DNA of 64,000 bases from Anaerolineales bacterium. Lineage in GTDB: Bacteria; Chloroflexota; Anaerolineae; Anaerolineales; UBA11579. Shown here piece after piece: positions 15,860 to 24,283 of the stretch. The translations under genes and the position numbers were made by a program. The notes beneath the pieces are model-generated. The model was given only the letters and a program-made list of their open reading frames with translations, made no database searches and had not been told where the DNA came from. The stretch covers positions 1,900,805 through 1,964,804 of the forward strand of contig CP075367.1 in assembly GCA_019454165.1 (NCBI GenBank), in the 5' to 3' direction. Every line of letters begins with the position of its first letter. The first letter of the stretch is position 1.

Positions 15860-16981
15860 CTAGTCCGGCACGCCAACCAGCGGCGGCTCCGCCGGCAGCT
15901 CAAAGCTATACCCATCCCGCCCCATGAAATGGAAATACGTCACCGCGCCGGGCTTGATCTCTATTTCGGCGCGCCACCAGATCGAATACAGCGGGATGGC
16001 GACTTCGTAGCGGCCCGCCGGCAGGTTGGTCAGCACCAGATTCTCTTTGTAATACGGGTCTGATTGCAACCGGAAGCTGGTGAAGTAGGTGTAGTTGGTG
16101 AACAACTCACCGGTATCCAATGAGCGCACTTCGGTCAGCCAGTTGAGCAGCAGTTGATCACGTTCGTTGGCTACCCGTCCCACCAGCACCCCGTGCCCTT
16201 CGGGCGGGGCCAGCCAAAGCTCCGGGTTGTAGGTGAAGTTGGTGGTGTTGGTGCCCGTGCGCACTTCAAAATGCAAGTGCGGCCCGGTGGAGAGGCCGGT
16301 ATTGCCCGACAGGCCGATCAGCTCACCTTGCTTGACTTGCTGGCCCACCTCCACGCTTACGCTGGTCAGGTGCGCGTACACGGTCCAGATCCGGTCTCCG
16401 TTGTAGCCAAAATTGTGGCGGATCACGATCGAGATGCCGTAGGGGTCATCCAAAAAATACGGCGAGTTATAGGTCTGCCCGTAGCTGGCCCACACGATCG
16501 TGCCGTCGCCCGCGGCGCGCACCGGCGTGCCGGGGTCGAGCCCCACATCCAGCCCCAGATGCGGCTCGCGGCGGTTGGTGCCCGCCTCTTGCCGCGCTCC
16601 GTAACGTTGGCTCGGCGAATAGAGGCCGATGTGGGCGTTGGCCACCGGAAAGGTGAAATAGAAATGGTCGAACACGCTGAGCGCCACCGGCGCTTGCACG
16701 GCCGGGAAGCCCGACAGCGCAGGCTGGGTTGGCTGAACTGCGGCGCCTGCCAGCGGGAACGGTGCCAGCGTGGGCGCGGCGTAGGTGGGCCATTCCAAGC
16801 TGGGCAGCGTAGCGGTGGGCGGCGGCGTATCGCTCGGCGCGACGAACTGGGTATGCGTTGGCAGCGGCGTGTTGGTGTCGGTGGCCGCCGGGCTGGCGCT
16901 GGGCTGTGGCGGCGCAGGGGCGCAGCCCACCAGCGCCAAGGCGGCCAGAGCAGCGAGCGGGAACAGGCGCGCCGGGCTCAT
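15860..16981 (-). CDS. M23-family peptidase lipoprotein
   Basis: The 373-residue protein has a signal peptide with lipobox ALVGC (Cys about residue 20), a Thr/Pro-rich linker to about residue 95, and an M23 (LytM) domain: HLGLDVGLDPG provides the first zinc His/Asp, and TGPHLHFEVR the HxH pair. All zinc ligands are present, so a peptidoglycan endopeptidase anchored outside the membrane is likely. A C-terminal domain of about 110 residues is rich in aromatic strands. Its ATG overlaps the stop of the preceding beta-propeller gene by 4 bases (ATGA), so the two are translationally coupled. Confidence 0.88.
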   Translation of the reverse strand: MSPARLFPLAALAALALVGCAPAPPQPSASPAATDTNTPLPTHTQFVAPSDTPPPTATLPSLEWPTYAAPTLAPFPLAGAAVQPTQPALSGFPAVQAPVALSVFDHFYFTFPVANAHIGLYSPSQRYGARQEAGTNRREPHLGLDVGLDPGTPVRAAGDGTIVWASYGQTYNSPYFLDDPYGISIVIRHNFGYNGDRIWTVYAHLTSVSVEVGQQVKQGELIGLSGNTGLSTGPHLHFEVRTGTNTTNFTYNPELWLAPPEGHGVLVGRVANERDQLLLNWLTEVRSLDTGELFTNYTYFTSFRLQSDPYYKENLVLTNLPAGRYEVAIPLYSIWWRAEIEIKPGAVTYFHFMGRDGYSFELPAEPPLVGVPD

Positions 16982-18732
16982 GGCCGGGGGGCGTTGACTT
17001 CTTCGGCGCTGTACAGCTGCAGCATGGCTTCCTGCCAGCTCAGCCCGTCACGCAGCACGAATTGATTGAACAAGGTCGCCGGGAAGAAGCTGCGCCAATT
17101 GGCCTGGGCCGGCAAGCGCTCGAAGCCGTATTCGGCGGCCAGGGCGGTGAAATCGATCCAGTAGCCGGCGGGCACTTCATCAGCCAGCTTGCCGCCTGCC
17201 TGGTAGCTGCTCTCCACGCCCGTGTAACGGGCGGCAAAATCCCAGGGCGTCTGCGTCAGCGGTTGGCCCAGGCCTCCATTGGGGTTGGCCGTGCGCAGGT
17301 AAATGCGCCAATAAGTCTGCCCGCCGATCTCCTCGCGCACTGCCGCCAGCCAGCCTGCATTCAGCAGGCCGCTTCGCACGGCAAAAGCGCGCCCGGTCAG
17401 CAGCCAGCTGTCGTACTGCCCAGGCGGCAACGGGGTGCTGAGCGGCACCAGCGCATTCTCCAAACTGGACAGCGCGTCCCAGCCGAGCAATTGGGCGGTG
17501 CGCTGGCGCAGCGCCTCAAACGGCGCGGCCGCGGCTGAACTGAGCGAGGGGTTGGGCGCATAAGTGCCATTCAGCGGGACGGGCTGCGGGCTGCTGACCG
17601 GCTGCGCCCAGGCATGCTCCGGCTGGGCGGCGGCCGCGGCCTGCAGCAGGCCTGCCAGCGGCTCCGGCCACTCGCCAGGGGCCCAGGTGGCGCCGCGCAT
17701 ACCGCCCGGCAGCGTTTGCGGCGCCAGGGCCAGTTCGCCATCCAACGTATAGGCGGTCAAATAATGTTCGGTTTCGGTACTGACCGTGGACAGAATCACA
17801 TCGCCTGCCGGACTCCACTGCGGCTGTTGGCCGCTGCCCACATAGCGCGGGGCGTTGAGCAGATCGCTGACGTAGATAGCCCATATGCCGGCTGCATCCT
17901 GCTCGGCCCAGGCCAGCCAGCGCCCATCCGGCGACCAGGCTGGCGCGGCCTGTGCGCCGCGCTCGGGCGCCAATTGGGCGAAGCGGGCGGCGCCCTCCTG
18001 CTCGAGATATAGCAGCCAGATGGCCGGCGCACCCTCGCGGTCAGACACGAAGGCCAACTGCTGGGCGCCGGGCCGCCAGGCGGGTGAATGGTCCCGCGCC
18101 GGCGACAGACTGACGTAGAGCGGGTCGACCGAGCCATCCAGCGGACGGATGGCGATCTCTAAATTGCCGCCATTGTCGTGAGTGTAGGCCAGCCAGCCAT
18201 TGTCAGACCAGCTAGGCGAGCCGTCGTAGGCGTTATCACTGGTCAGTTGGCTGGTGAGGCCGGTGGCCAACTCCAGCACATACAGATCCCAATGGCCGCT
18301 GCGGTTCGAGGCGAAGGCAACGAAGTTGCCCTGCTGCGAGAGCGCCGGCGACACATCATCCCATTGGCCATAGGTCAGGCGCGTAAAAGCCTGGCCGGTG
18401 AGCTGGTGGCTGAATAGGCGCACATAGCCGTATTCATTGAGGCTGAGCACACGCAAGCCGTCCAGCGAGCGGCCTGCGCCCACTACCAGGGGCGCGGGCG
18501 GCACGGTGGGCTGGGCGGTCTGGGTGGGCAGCGGCGTCGGCTCGCCAGCGGCCTGGGTTGGCGTAGGCGTAGCGGTGGCCAGGCTGGCCGCCAGGCCACT
18601 CTGCGGGCCGCCAAACGAGGAGCCAGCCAGAATGTACAGGAGCACGATGCCCAGCAGCGCGCCGGCGGCGGCCAGGCGCAGCCAGTAGCCCAGCGTGCGG
18701 CGAAGGGAGCGAGGAGTGGGTTCAGAAAGCAT
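16978..18732 (-). CDS. Membrane-anchored TolB-like beta-propeller protein
   Basis: The 584-residue protein has one N-terminal helix (about 18-40), a Thr/Pro linker, and about six repeats of the PD40/TolB type (for example VSPALSQQGNFVAFASNRSGHWDLYVLEL, SPSWSDNGWLAYTHDNGG, APAWSPDGRWLAWAEQDAAGIWAIYVSDL). The C-terminal 200 residues hold a domain ending in a helix with PATLFNQFVLRDGLSWQEAM. It is outside the cytoplasm by topology. Coupling with the M23 peptidase suggests that the two act together at the cell wall. No enzymatic motif is visible. Confidence 0.8.
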   Translation of the reverse strand: MLSEPTPRSLRRTLGYWLRLAAAGALLGIVLLYILAGSSFGGPQSGLAASLATATPTPTQAAGEPTPLPTQTAQPTVPPAPLVVGAGRSLDGLRVLSLNEYGYVRLFSHQLTGQAFTRLTYGQWDDVSPALSQQGNFVAFASNRSGHWDLYVLELATGLTSQLTSDNAYDGSPSWSDNGWLAYTHDNGGNLEIAIRPLDGSVDPLYVSLSPARDHSPAWRPGAQQLAFVSDREGAPAIWLLYLEQEGAARFAQLAPERGAQAAPAWSPDGRWLAWAEQDAAGIWAIYVSDLLNAPRYVGSGQQPQWSPAGDVILSTVSTETEHYLTAYTLDGELALAPQTLPGGMRGATWAPGEWPEPLAGLLQAAAAAQPEHAWAQPVSSPQPVPLNGTYAPNPSLSSAAAAPFEALRQRTAQLLGWDALSSLENALVPLSTPLPPGQYDSWLLTGRAFAVRSGLLNAGWLAAVREEIGGQTYWRIYLRTANPNGGLGQPLTQTPWDFAARYTGVESSYQAGGKLADEVPAGYWIDFTALAAEYGFERLPAQANWRSFFPATLFNQFVLRDGLSWQEAMLQLYSAEEVNAPRP

Positions 18733-18767
18733 GCAACGATGTGTAGATTACGGACTCTGGCGGCGTA

Positions 18768-19181
18768 CTACGCCTCAGGAATGGTGAAATCAATGGCGTG
18801 CTCGTGCACCACCTGCTTGGCCTTGTTGAGCAGTTCGCCGGAGCTGGCTTCCAACGGGTTCTCGGTTTGCTGGGCTTCGACGTCCGCGTAGAAGACGCGT
18901 GCCTTCAGCGTATAGCGCCCGGGGGTTCGCTCCTGGCGCAAATGCATCACGAATTCCATGATCGGGTCGATCGCTTCCACCACGCTGACGGTAGCCAGCG
19001 GCTGGCCGGCTTCATTCACGATCATGGCTTCGACGTTGGGGCGGCGCTGGAACGGGGTGATGTCGATGCGCACCTGGATGCGCAGCCCGTCCGTGCGCGG
19101 CGCGGCCTCCAGCTCACGGATGCGCACCTCCTGTGGCGGCACGGGGGCCTGGCCGGCCTCGGTAAAAAAGATGTCTGACAT
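18768..19181 (-). CDS. Conserved hypothetical protein
   Basis: A 137-residue soluble protein with no signal peptide. The sequence is strand-rich (LRIQVRIDITPFQRRPNVEAMIVNEAGQPLATVSVVEAIDP, then GRYTLKARVFYAD), suggesting an immunoglobulin-like or C2-like beta-sandwich. It is the first of three genes in the same direction (35 bases before the beta-propeller gene), so it may be co-transcribed with the wall-associated pair. A TATAAT box lies 7 bases before the ATG, so the mRNA is probably leaderless. Confidence 0.65.
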   Translation of the reverse strand: MSDIFFTEAGQAPVPPQEVRIRELEAAPRTDGLRIQVRIDITPFQRRPNVEAMIVNEAGQPLATVSVVEAIDPIMEFVMHLRQERTPGRYTLKARVFYADVEAQQTENPLEASSGELLNKAKQVVHEHAIDFTIPEA

Positions 19182-19188
19182 GCAGACG

Positions 19189-19194
19189 ATTATA
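19189..19194 (-). promoter_or_regulatory. -10 box of a leaderless promoter
   Basis: TATAAT on the minus strand ends 7 bases before the ATG at 19181. Confidence 0.65.
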
Positions 19195-19229
19195 GCGGGA
19201 AGTAGCCCGCAGGCATTTGAACCTGCAGG

Positions 19230-21440
19230 CTACAGCTTCGCTCGGCGCAGCAACTGCGCATTCAATGCAACAATGATAGTGCTGGCAGACATTAGCACCG
19301 CACCCAGCGCAGGAGACAGCAGGATGCCACGGCTCGCCAATACACCTGCGGCCAGCGGGATTGCAATCACGTTGTAGCCCGTGGCCCATATCAGGTTCTG
19401 CACCATCTTGCTGTAGCTGGCACGGCTGAGACGAAAGACCTTCAGCACATCTTGCAGGTCATTGTCTACCAGAATGATGCCCGCCGACTCCACCGCTACA
19501 TCAGTGCCACTGCCAATCGCGATGCCTACATCCGCACGGGCCAGGGCAGGCGCATCATTGACGCCATCGCCCACCATAGCCACCTTGCGGCCCTGGGCTT
19601 GCAACTGCGCCACCGTGTGCTCTTTATCAGCCGGCAGCACCTCGGCAAAGAACTCAGTAATTCCCAAGTCGGCCGCCACCGCTGCAGCCACTGGCGTGCT
19701 GTCCCCGGTGAGCATGGCTGCTCGAATACCGAGCTGCCTCAGGCTTTCGATGATGGCTTTGCTCTCTGGGCGCAGCTCGTCTGCAATCGCGAAGACCGCA
19801 ATCGGCTTGCCATCTTCCAGTAAATGGATCGCGCTGCGTCCCTTGACTCCGGCCTCCTCCGCAAATGTTGCCAGCGACGGCGGAAGTTCGACAGCTAACT
19901 GCTGCAGCAGACGCGGGCCGCCAAGGTGATACATTCGCCCACCAATCCGGCCTTGCACACCCAGCCCCTTCATCGCCTGGAACTCTGAAACGGCGGCAGG
20001 CTCCAAACCGCGCCCCGCAGCAGAGCCGCGGATGGCGCGGGCCAGGCTGTGCTCTGAATCACCCTCCAGGCCAGCAGCCAGGCTCAACACCTGGTCTTCC
20101 GTCTGGCCAGGCATGCTTTCCACTGCTACGACCCCCATCTCACCCTTAGTCAGCGTGCCAGTCTTGTCGAAGATAACCGTATCCACCAGGCGGGCTTCTT
20201 CCAAGGCCAGGCGGTCCTTCACCAGCAAACCGTGCATGGCTGCCTGGGTGGTGCTGATGGCGACCACCAGCGGCACGGCCAGACCCAAAGCATGTGGGCA
20301 GGCGATAACCAATACCGTCACCACGCGCTCAAGCACAAACAGGTCCAGCCCGCGCGCCAAGCCCCATAGCAGCGCAGTCAGTACCGCAGCCAGCAAAGCA
20401 ACTACGAACAGCCAGCCTGCGGCCCGGTCGGCCAGGATTTGTGTGCGTGATTTGCTCAGACGCGCCTGCTCAACCAGGCGCATGATGCCAGCCAAAGCTG
20501 TAGCGTTACCCACAGCCGTAACCCGCACCCGCAGGCTGCCCTCTCCGTTAATTGCGCCGGCGATCACCTTGTCTCCAGGCGCCTTGTCCACCGGCTTCGA
20601 TTCGCCGCTCAACATCGATTCGTTGACTTGCGAGCTGCCTTCCACCACTTCGCCATCTGCCGGAACGCTGGCGCCTGGCCGAACCAAAAACAGGTCACCG
20701 CTGGCCAGGGCGCTGGCCGGCACGCGTTCGACCCGGCCGTCGGCGCCAATACGCTCAGCCTGGTCGGGAAGCAGCTTGGCCAACTCATCCAAACTATTGG
20801 AAGCGCGGCGAATACTGCGCATTTCGATCCAATGACCGAGCAGCATGATGTCGATTAAGGTGACCAGCTCCCAATAAAACCCTTCGCCCAAGTTGAAAAG
20901 GAACGAGGCCGTACTGTAGAGGAAAGACACCGAGATGGCCAAACTGATCAGCATCATCATGCCGGGTTTGCGCGCCCGCAGTTCCGGAATCGCCATTTGC
21001 AGAAAAGGCAGACCACCGTAGAGGAAGATTACAGTGGCAAAAATCGGCGCAACGAACTGTGAGCCAGGAAATGCAGGCGGCACGATGCCCAGCCATTGCT
21101 GGGTCATTTGGCTGTAAAGAATTACAGGAATACTCAGCACCAGTGAAACAAAGAAACGCGTGCGGAACATAGCTTCATGGCCACTATGGTCTGTGTGGTC
21201 ACTATGATCCGCTTGGCCTGTGTGACCTGCATGCTCTGAGTGACCCGCCTGGTCTGTGTGACCCGCATGCTCTGCATGACCTGCATGCTCTGAGTGACCC
21301 GCGTGGTCTGTGTGACCCGCATGTTCTGCGTGACCTGTGCGGGCCGTATGTCCTGTACCGGCAGGCTGATGCTCAGTGTGCCCAGCGGCTGCCGGTTTCT
21401 CCTCAGGTTCGTGATGATGATCTTGGGAATGTGTGGCCAT
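19230..21440 (-). CDS. copB: Copper-translocating P-type ATPase (CopB type, CPH motif)
   Basis: A 736-residue P1B-type ATPase. A His-rich tail (about residues 8-92) replaces heavy-metal-associated domains. The actuator motif is MLSGESKP, the ion-site motif is [15 protein letters not shown] (CPH, the CopB/P1B-3 signature), the phosphorylated Asp lies in [12 protein letters not shown], and the hinge is [20 protein letters not shown]. The usual SEHP motif reads SEHS. It should export copper or silver ions from the cytoplasm. It starts 24 bases after the cupredoxin gene with a GGAGAG ribosome site, so both form one operon. Confidence 0.9.
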   Translation of the reverse strand: MATHSQDHHHEPEEKPAAAGHTEHQPAGTGHTARTGHAEHAGHTDHAGHSEHAGHAEHAGHTDQAGHSEHAGHTGQADHSDHTDHSGHEAMFRTRFFVSLVLSIPVILYSQMTQQWLGIVPPAFPGSQFVAPIFATVIFLYGGLPFLQMAIPELRARKPGMMMLISLAISVSFLYSTASFLFNLGEGFYWELVTLIDIMLLGHWIEMRSIRRASNSLDELAKLLPDQAERIGADGRVERVPASALASGDLFLVRPGASVPADGEVVEGSSQVNESMLSGESKPVDKAPGDKVIAGAINGEGSLRVRVTAVGNATALAGIMRLVEQARLSKSRTQILADRAAGWLFVVALLAAVLTALLWGLARGLDLFVLERVVTVLVIACPHALGLAVPLVVAISTTQAAMHGLLVKDRLALEEARLVDTVIFDKTGTLTKGEMGVVAVESMPGQTEDQVLSLAAGLEGDSEHSLARAIRGSAAGRGLEPAAVSEFQAMKGLGVQGRIGGRMYHLGGPRLLQQLAVELPPSLATFAEEAGVKGRSAIHLLEDGKPIAVFAIADELRPESKAIIESLRQLGIRAAMLTGDSTPVAAAVAADLGITEFFAEVLPADKEHTVAQLQAQGRKVAMVGDGVNDAPALARADVGIAIGSGTDVAVESAGIILVDNDLQDVLKVFRLSRASYSKMVQNLIWATGYNVIAIPLAAGVLASRGILLSPALGAVLMSASTIIVALNAQLLRRAKL
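21180..21350. repeat. 18-bp minisatellite encoding His-rich hexapeptides
   Basis: Within copB, units encoding HAGH-[TSA]-[DE] are repeated about nine times with small changes. On the plus strand this reads as alternating ctctgagtgacccgc and gtctgtgtgacccgc. Copy number may vary between strains. Confidence 0.75.
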
Positions 21441-21464
21441 CTCGGGTCTCTCCTCTCCTTCTTC

Positions 21465-21920
21465 TTACGGAACTACACTAATCTTTGCCATCATGCCAGC
21501 CGCATAATGACCTGGCAGGTAACAGCCGAACTCGTATTCACCAGCTTCGGTGAAAGTATGCTCAATCGTCACAGTATTGCCGGGGTTGAGCTGGCTTTGG
21601 TCCACATGAAACATGTTGGTCATGTCATGCTCGCCTGCCGCGCCTTCAGTCTCGGTGGCGCCCATTTCGCTGTGGTCGCCCTCAGAAGACTCTCCGCTCA
21701 TATCGTGGACTTGGCCCTCAGACATCAGAACGAACTCATGGTTGATGGCGCCGGGGTTACTAATCACAAAACGATAGGGTGTGCCCACCTTAAATACTGA
21801 GATAGGCGTATCAATGGCGAATTCAGTGAGCTCGATTGGCACCACCTGCGCCTGCGCAGGCCGGCTGCCACAGGCGCTGAGAAACACGGCCAGAATAGAT
21901 AGAGCTGCTAGTTTACGCAC
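21465..21920 (-). CDS. Cupredoxin-like copper-binding lipoprotein
   Basis: The 151-residue protein has a lipoprotein signal peptide (lipobox FLSAC) and a cupredoxin fold. Its type 1 copper ligands are visible: His in NPGAINHEF, and Cys, His and Met in FGCYLPGHYAAGMM. A His/Met/acid-rich insertion (VHDMSGESSEGDHSEMG, about 75-100) may bind extra copper. It is probably a periplasmic or extracytoplasmic copper carrier working with CopB. GTG at 21920 is preferred to TTG at 21926 because AGGAGA then lies 7 bases upstream. Confidence 0.85.
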   Translation of the reverse strand: MRKLAALSILAVFLSACGSRPAQAQVVPIELTEFAIDTPISVFKVGTPYRFVISNPGAINHEFVLMSEGQVHDMSGESSEGDHSEMGATETEGAAGEHDMTNMFHVDQSQLNPGNTVTIEHTFTEAGEYEFGCYLPGHYAAGMMAKISVVP

Positions 21921-21939
21921 GTTCAAGTCTCCTAGTCTA

Positions 21940-21984
21940 GTACCCCTCCCTCATGGGGGGGGGGTGTAAGTTGCCAAGACTATA
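21940..21984 (-). promoter_or_regulatory. Copper operon promoter and candidate CsoR-type operator
   Basis: TATAGT on the minus strand (21979-21984) is a likely -10 box. Just downstream, TACCCC (21941-21946) and a G-run ending in GGGGTGTA (21961-21968) form a GC-rich imperfect palindrome of the kind bound by CsoR copper repressors. No repressor gene is in the window. The ten-G run may be a sequencing artefact. Confidence 0.45.
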
Positions 21985-22087
21985 AACCATTTCAATGACC
22001 CCATTATGAGAGTTCCCTGAAAAGGCGCCCGTCGTGGACGCACAGGGTCACCCGACCCAACAGATTACAATCAGAGCAGGAGACCGT

Positions 22088-23233
22088 ATGTCAGACCAAT
22101 TTGAGACCCTTGCCATTCATGCCGGCCAGCAGCCCGATCCCAGCACCGGCGCAGTAATGACGCCCATCTACCAGACCAGCACCTTCGTGCAGGACGCGGT
22201 GGGCGTACACAAAGGCTACGAATATTCGCGCAGCGGCAACCCTACCCGCACCGCGCTGCAAGACTGCTTTGCCGCCCTGGAAGCGGCCCAGTACGGGCTG
22301 GCCTTCGCCTCCGGCCTGGCCGCCACCGACACCATCATCCGCCAGTTCGCCCCCGGCGACCACATTCTGGTGGGTAGCGATGTGTACGGCGGCACCTTCC
22401 GCCTGTTCGAGCGCGAGTACAAGAACTTTGGCATCGAGTTCAGTTATGTGGACATGGACGACCTGCCCGCGGTCGAAGCCGGGCTGCGCGCCAACACCAA
22501 ACTGGTCTGGCTGGAAACCCCCACCAACCCTTACCTGGGCCTGGCAGATATTGCCGCTGTCGCCGGCATCCTCAAAGCCCATAACAGCAAGCCGCTCTTC
22601 GCGGTTGACAACACCTTCGCCTCGCCCTATTTGCAGCAGCCACTGACCCTGGGCGCGGATATCGTCGTTCACTCAGCCACCAAGTACCTCGGCGGCCACT
22701 CAGACGTGGTGCTGGGTCTGGTCGCAGTAAATGACCAAACGCTCAAAGAGCGTTTGGCATTTTCCCAGAACGCGGCCGGCGCGGTGCCCGGGCCGATGGA
22801 TAGCTTCCTCGTGCTGCGCGGCATCAAGACCCTGCCGCTGCGCATGGACCGCCACGGCCACAACGCTGCCACCATCGCCAACTACCTGGCCGCCCACCCC
22901 AAGGTGAGCCAGATCTATTACCCCTTCCATGCCACGCACCCGCAGCAGGCGCTGGCCCGCAAACAGATGCGCAACGGCGGCGGCATGCTTTCGTTTGAAC
23001 TCAAGGGTGGCGAAGCCGCCGCCCGCACCGTGGCGGAGAACACCCGCCTGTTCGCTCTGGCCGAATCGCTGGGCGGGGTTGAGTCGCTGATCGAGGTGCC
23101 GGCAGTGATGACCCACCTCTCGGTCGCCAACTCCCCGCTGGCGGTGGATCCCGGCCTGGTACGCCTCTCGGTGGGTGTGGAGCACGTGGACGATCTGATC
23201 GCTGACCTGGAACAGGCGATCGCAAAGGCCTGA
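22088..23233 (+). CDS. metB: Cystathionine gamma-synthase / gamma-lyase (Cys/Met metabolism PLP enzyme)
   Basis: A 381-residue fold-type I PLP enzyme with ETLAIHAGQQPDPSTGAVMTPIYQTSTF at the N-terminus, YEYSRSGNPTR, and the PLP lysine in VVHSATKYLGGHSDVVLG (about residue 198). The C-terminal RLSVGVEHVDDLIADL is also typical. The family includes MetB, MccB and MetC; sequence alone does not decide between synthesis and breakdown of cystathionine. Together with the CBS-like gene at 13475 it would complete transsulfuration between homocysteine and cysteine. The ATG at 22088 has GCAGGAGA upstream; GTG 22034 is less likely. Confidence 0.88.
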   Translation: MSDQFETLAIHAGQQPDPSTGAVMTPIYQTSTFVQDAVGVHKGYEYSRSGNPTRTALQDCFAALEAAQYGLAFASGLAATDTIIRQFAPGDHILVGSDVYGGTFRLFEREYKNFGIEFSYVDMDDLPAVEAGLRANTKLVWLETPTNPYLGLADIAAVAGILKAHNSKPLFAVDNTFASPYLQQPLTLGADIVVHSATKYLGGHSDVVLGLVAVNDQTLKERLAFSQNAAGAVPGPMDSFLVLRGIKTLPLRMDRHGHNAATIANYLAAHPKVSQIYYPFHATHPQQALARKQMRNGGGMLSFELKGGEAAARTVAENTRLFALAESLGGVESLIEVPAVMTHLSVANSPLAVDPGLVRLSVGVEHVDDLIADLEQAIAKA

Positions 23234-23254
23234 GACAAAGCCTAGGAGGCTGGA

Positions 23255-23608
23255 ATGGCTAAGAATAAGAACAAGCGTGATAAAAGCCCGGATGCGATGG
23301 ATGCCGCCGCAGAGGGCATGGGCTATTCAATCGGCGGGCTGGAGACCAGCTCGGCCGAGTTCACGGATTTTCTGTCCAAGGTCATCAAGGAATTCAAGGA
23401 AGATTCACCCGGCCTGACCCTGCGGGATGCTGCCCGGATCGTGATCGAGCGCGAGGGACTGGAGCAGTTCAATGAGCGCGTGGCCGATATTCAGGTCTTT
23501 TTGAAAGCCTTCCTGGGCGGCAAGAACACGGAGTGGGATGAGCTGATGGAAGAAGACACCCGCCGCCGTTTGGAAATTGACAAGACCCTCGGCGGTACGC
23601 CGGGCTAA
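23255..23608 (+). CDS. Conserved hypothetical protein
   Basis: A 117-residue soluble, mostly helical, acidic protein with a Lys-rich start (MAKNKNKRDKSPD). The middle reads SAEFTDFLSKVIKEFKED and LRDAARIVIEREGLEQFNERV. No known domain is recognised. It lies 21 bases after the gamma-synthase gene with TAGGAGG as ribosome site, so it is probably co-transcribed, which does not by itself indicate function. Confidence 0.7.
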   Translation: MAKNKNKRDKSPDAMDAAAEGMGYSIGGLETSSAEFTDFLSKVIKEFKEDSPGLTLRDAARIVIEREGLEQFNERVADIQVFLKAFLGGKNTEWDELMEEDTRRRLEIDKTLGGTPG

Positions 23609-23633
23609 ATGCGCTGCTGGGCAGCGCTGCGCA

Positions 23634-23670
23634 AAACAAAAACGGCCAGCATTTCTGCTGGCCATTTGTT
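23634..23670. terminator. Bidirectional terminator GGCCAGCA/TGCTGGCC
   Basis: An 8-bp perfect stem with a TTTC loop lies between convergent genes, with A-run before and T-rich after. The same 20-base hairpin recurs at 24235-24264. Confidence 0.85.
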
Positions 23671-23672
23671 TG

Positions 23673-24209
23673 CTAGCTCTCGCAGCCCACTCCATCCCCA
23701 TCACCGTCAAAGTTGTGAGGGTCAGGCGGCAGCACTGTGAAACGTCTAAAAGAAATATCGCCACAATTCAGATCTGGCGGCGCCGGAGGGATGCACACCG
23801 TCGGATAAGCCGGGTCGCAGCTACCGCCTCCTCCACCGCCTCCTCCGCCACCACCGCCCCCTCCACCCAGGTCGCCCTGGTTGAAGGACACACGAGTAGC
23901 CGTTGGCGTCCGGGTTGGCCTGCGTGTGGCTGTTGGTCTGGGTGTTCTTGTACTCATAGGGGTATTGGTTGCTGCTTCTGTATTGGTTGGGCTTGGTGTT
24001 TCTGTGGCCTGGGCCGCAATAGTCTCATGCGCAAAACCCATCGCCATAGACATGGCTGTCCCCATTTGGGCAGTTGCTGTTCGCTCGATATCTGCTTGAT
24101 CTAATTCAGAGGGTATGCTCAATACTCGGCAGCCCAGAACGAACACCAGCACCAACAGGAATTTAACCAGATTGGTTTGACCAAGAAACCATGTTTTCAA
24201 TCCACCCAT
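23673..24209 (-). CDS. Excalibur-domain protein with Thr/Pro and poly-Gly linkers
   Basis: The 178-residue protein has an N-terminal hydrophobic segment (KFLLVLVFVLGC, about 16-27) that could be a membrane anchor or lipoprotein signal, a Thr/Pro/Arg-rich linker (about 68-110), fifteen consecutive glycines (about 115-129), and a C-terminal excalibur domain with two Cys pairs and the calcium-binding-like NFDGDGDGVGCES. Excalibur domains are extracellular and often accompany nucleases, but none is present here. It is probably leaderless (TATAAT 7 bases before ATG). Confidence 0.8.
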   Translation of the reverse strand: MGGLKTWFLGQTNLVKFLLVLVFVLGCRVLSIPSELDQADIERTATAQMGTAMSMAMGFAHETIAAQATETPSPTNTEAATNTPMSTRTPRPTATRRPTRTPTATRVSFNQGDLGGGGGGGGGGGGGGGSCDPAYPTVCIPPAPPDLNCGDISFRRFTVLPPDPHNFDGDGDGVGCES

Positions 24210-24216
24210 GCCTCGG

Positions 24217-24222
24217 ATTATA
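24217..24222 (-). promoter_or_regulatory. -10 box of a leaderless promoter
   Basis: TATAAT on the minus strand ends 7 bases before the ATG at 24209. The rpsD terminator lies directly upstream. Confidence 0.65.
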
Positions 24223-24234
24223 GTCTCTCAAACA

Positions 24235-24265
24235 AAAATGGCCAGCATTTCTGCTGGCCATTTTG
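24235..24265 (-). terminator. rpsD terminator
   Basis: ATGGCCAGCA/TGCTGGCCAT hairpin with TTTTTG on the minus strand, 20 bases after the rpsD stop. The core is identical to the hairpin at 23644-23663. Confidence 0.88.
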
Positions 24266-24283
24266 ATTCTGTGGTCTTGCAAA

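Noticed and set aside
19230..21926. Mobile copper-resistance element
   Set aside because: No transposase, integrase, direct repeats or tRNA site flank the operon, and its composition matches the surroundings.
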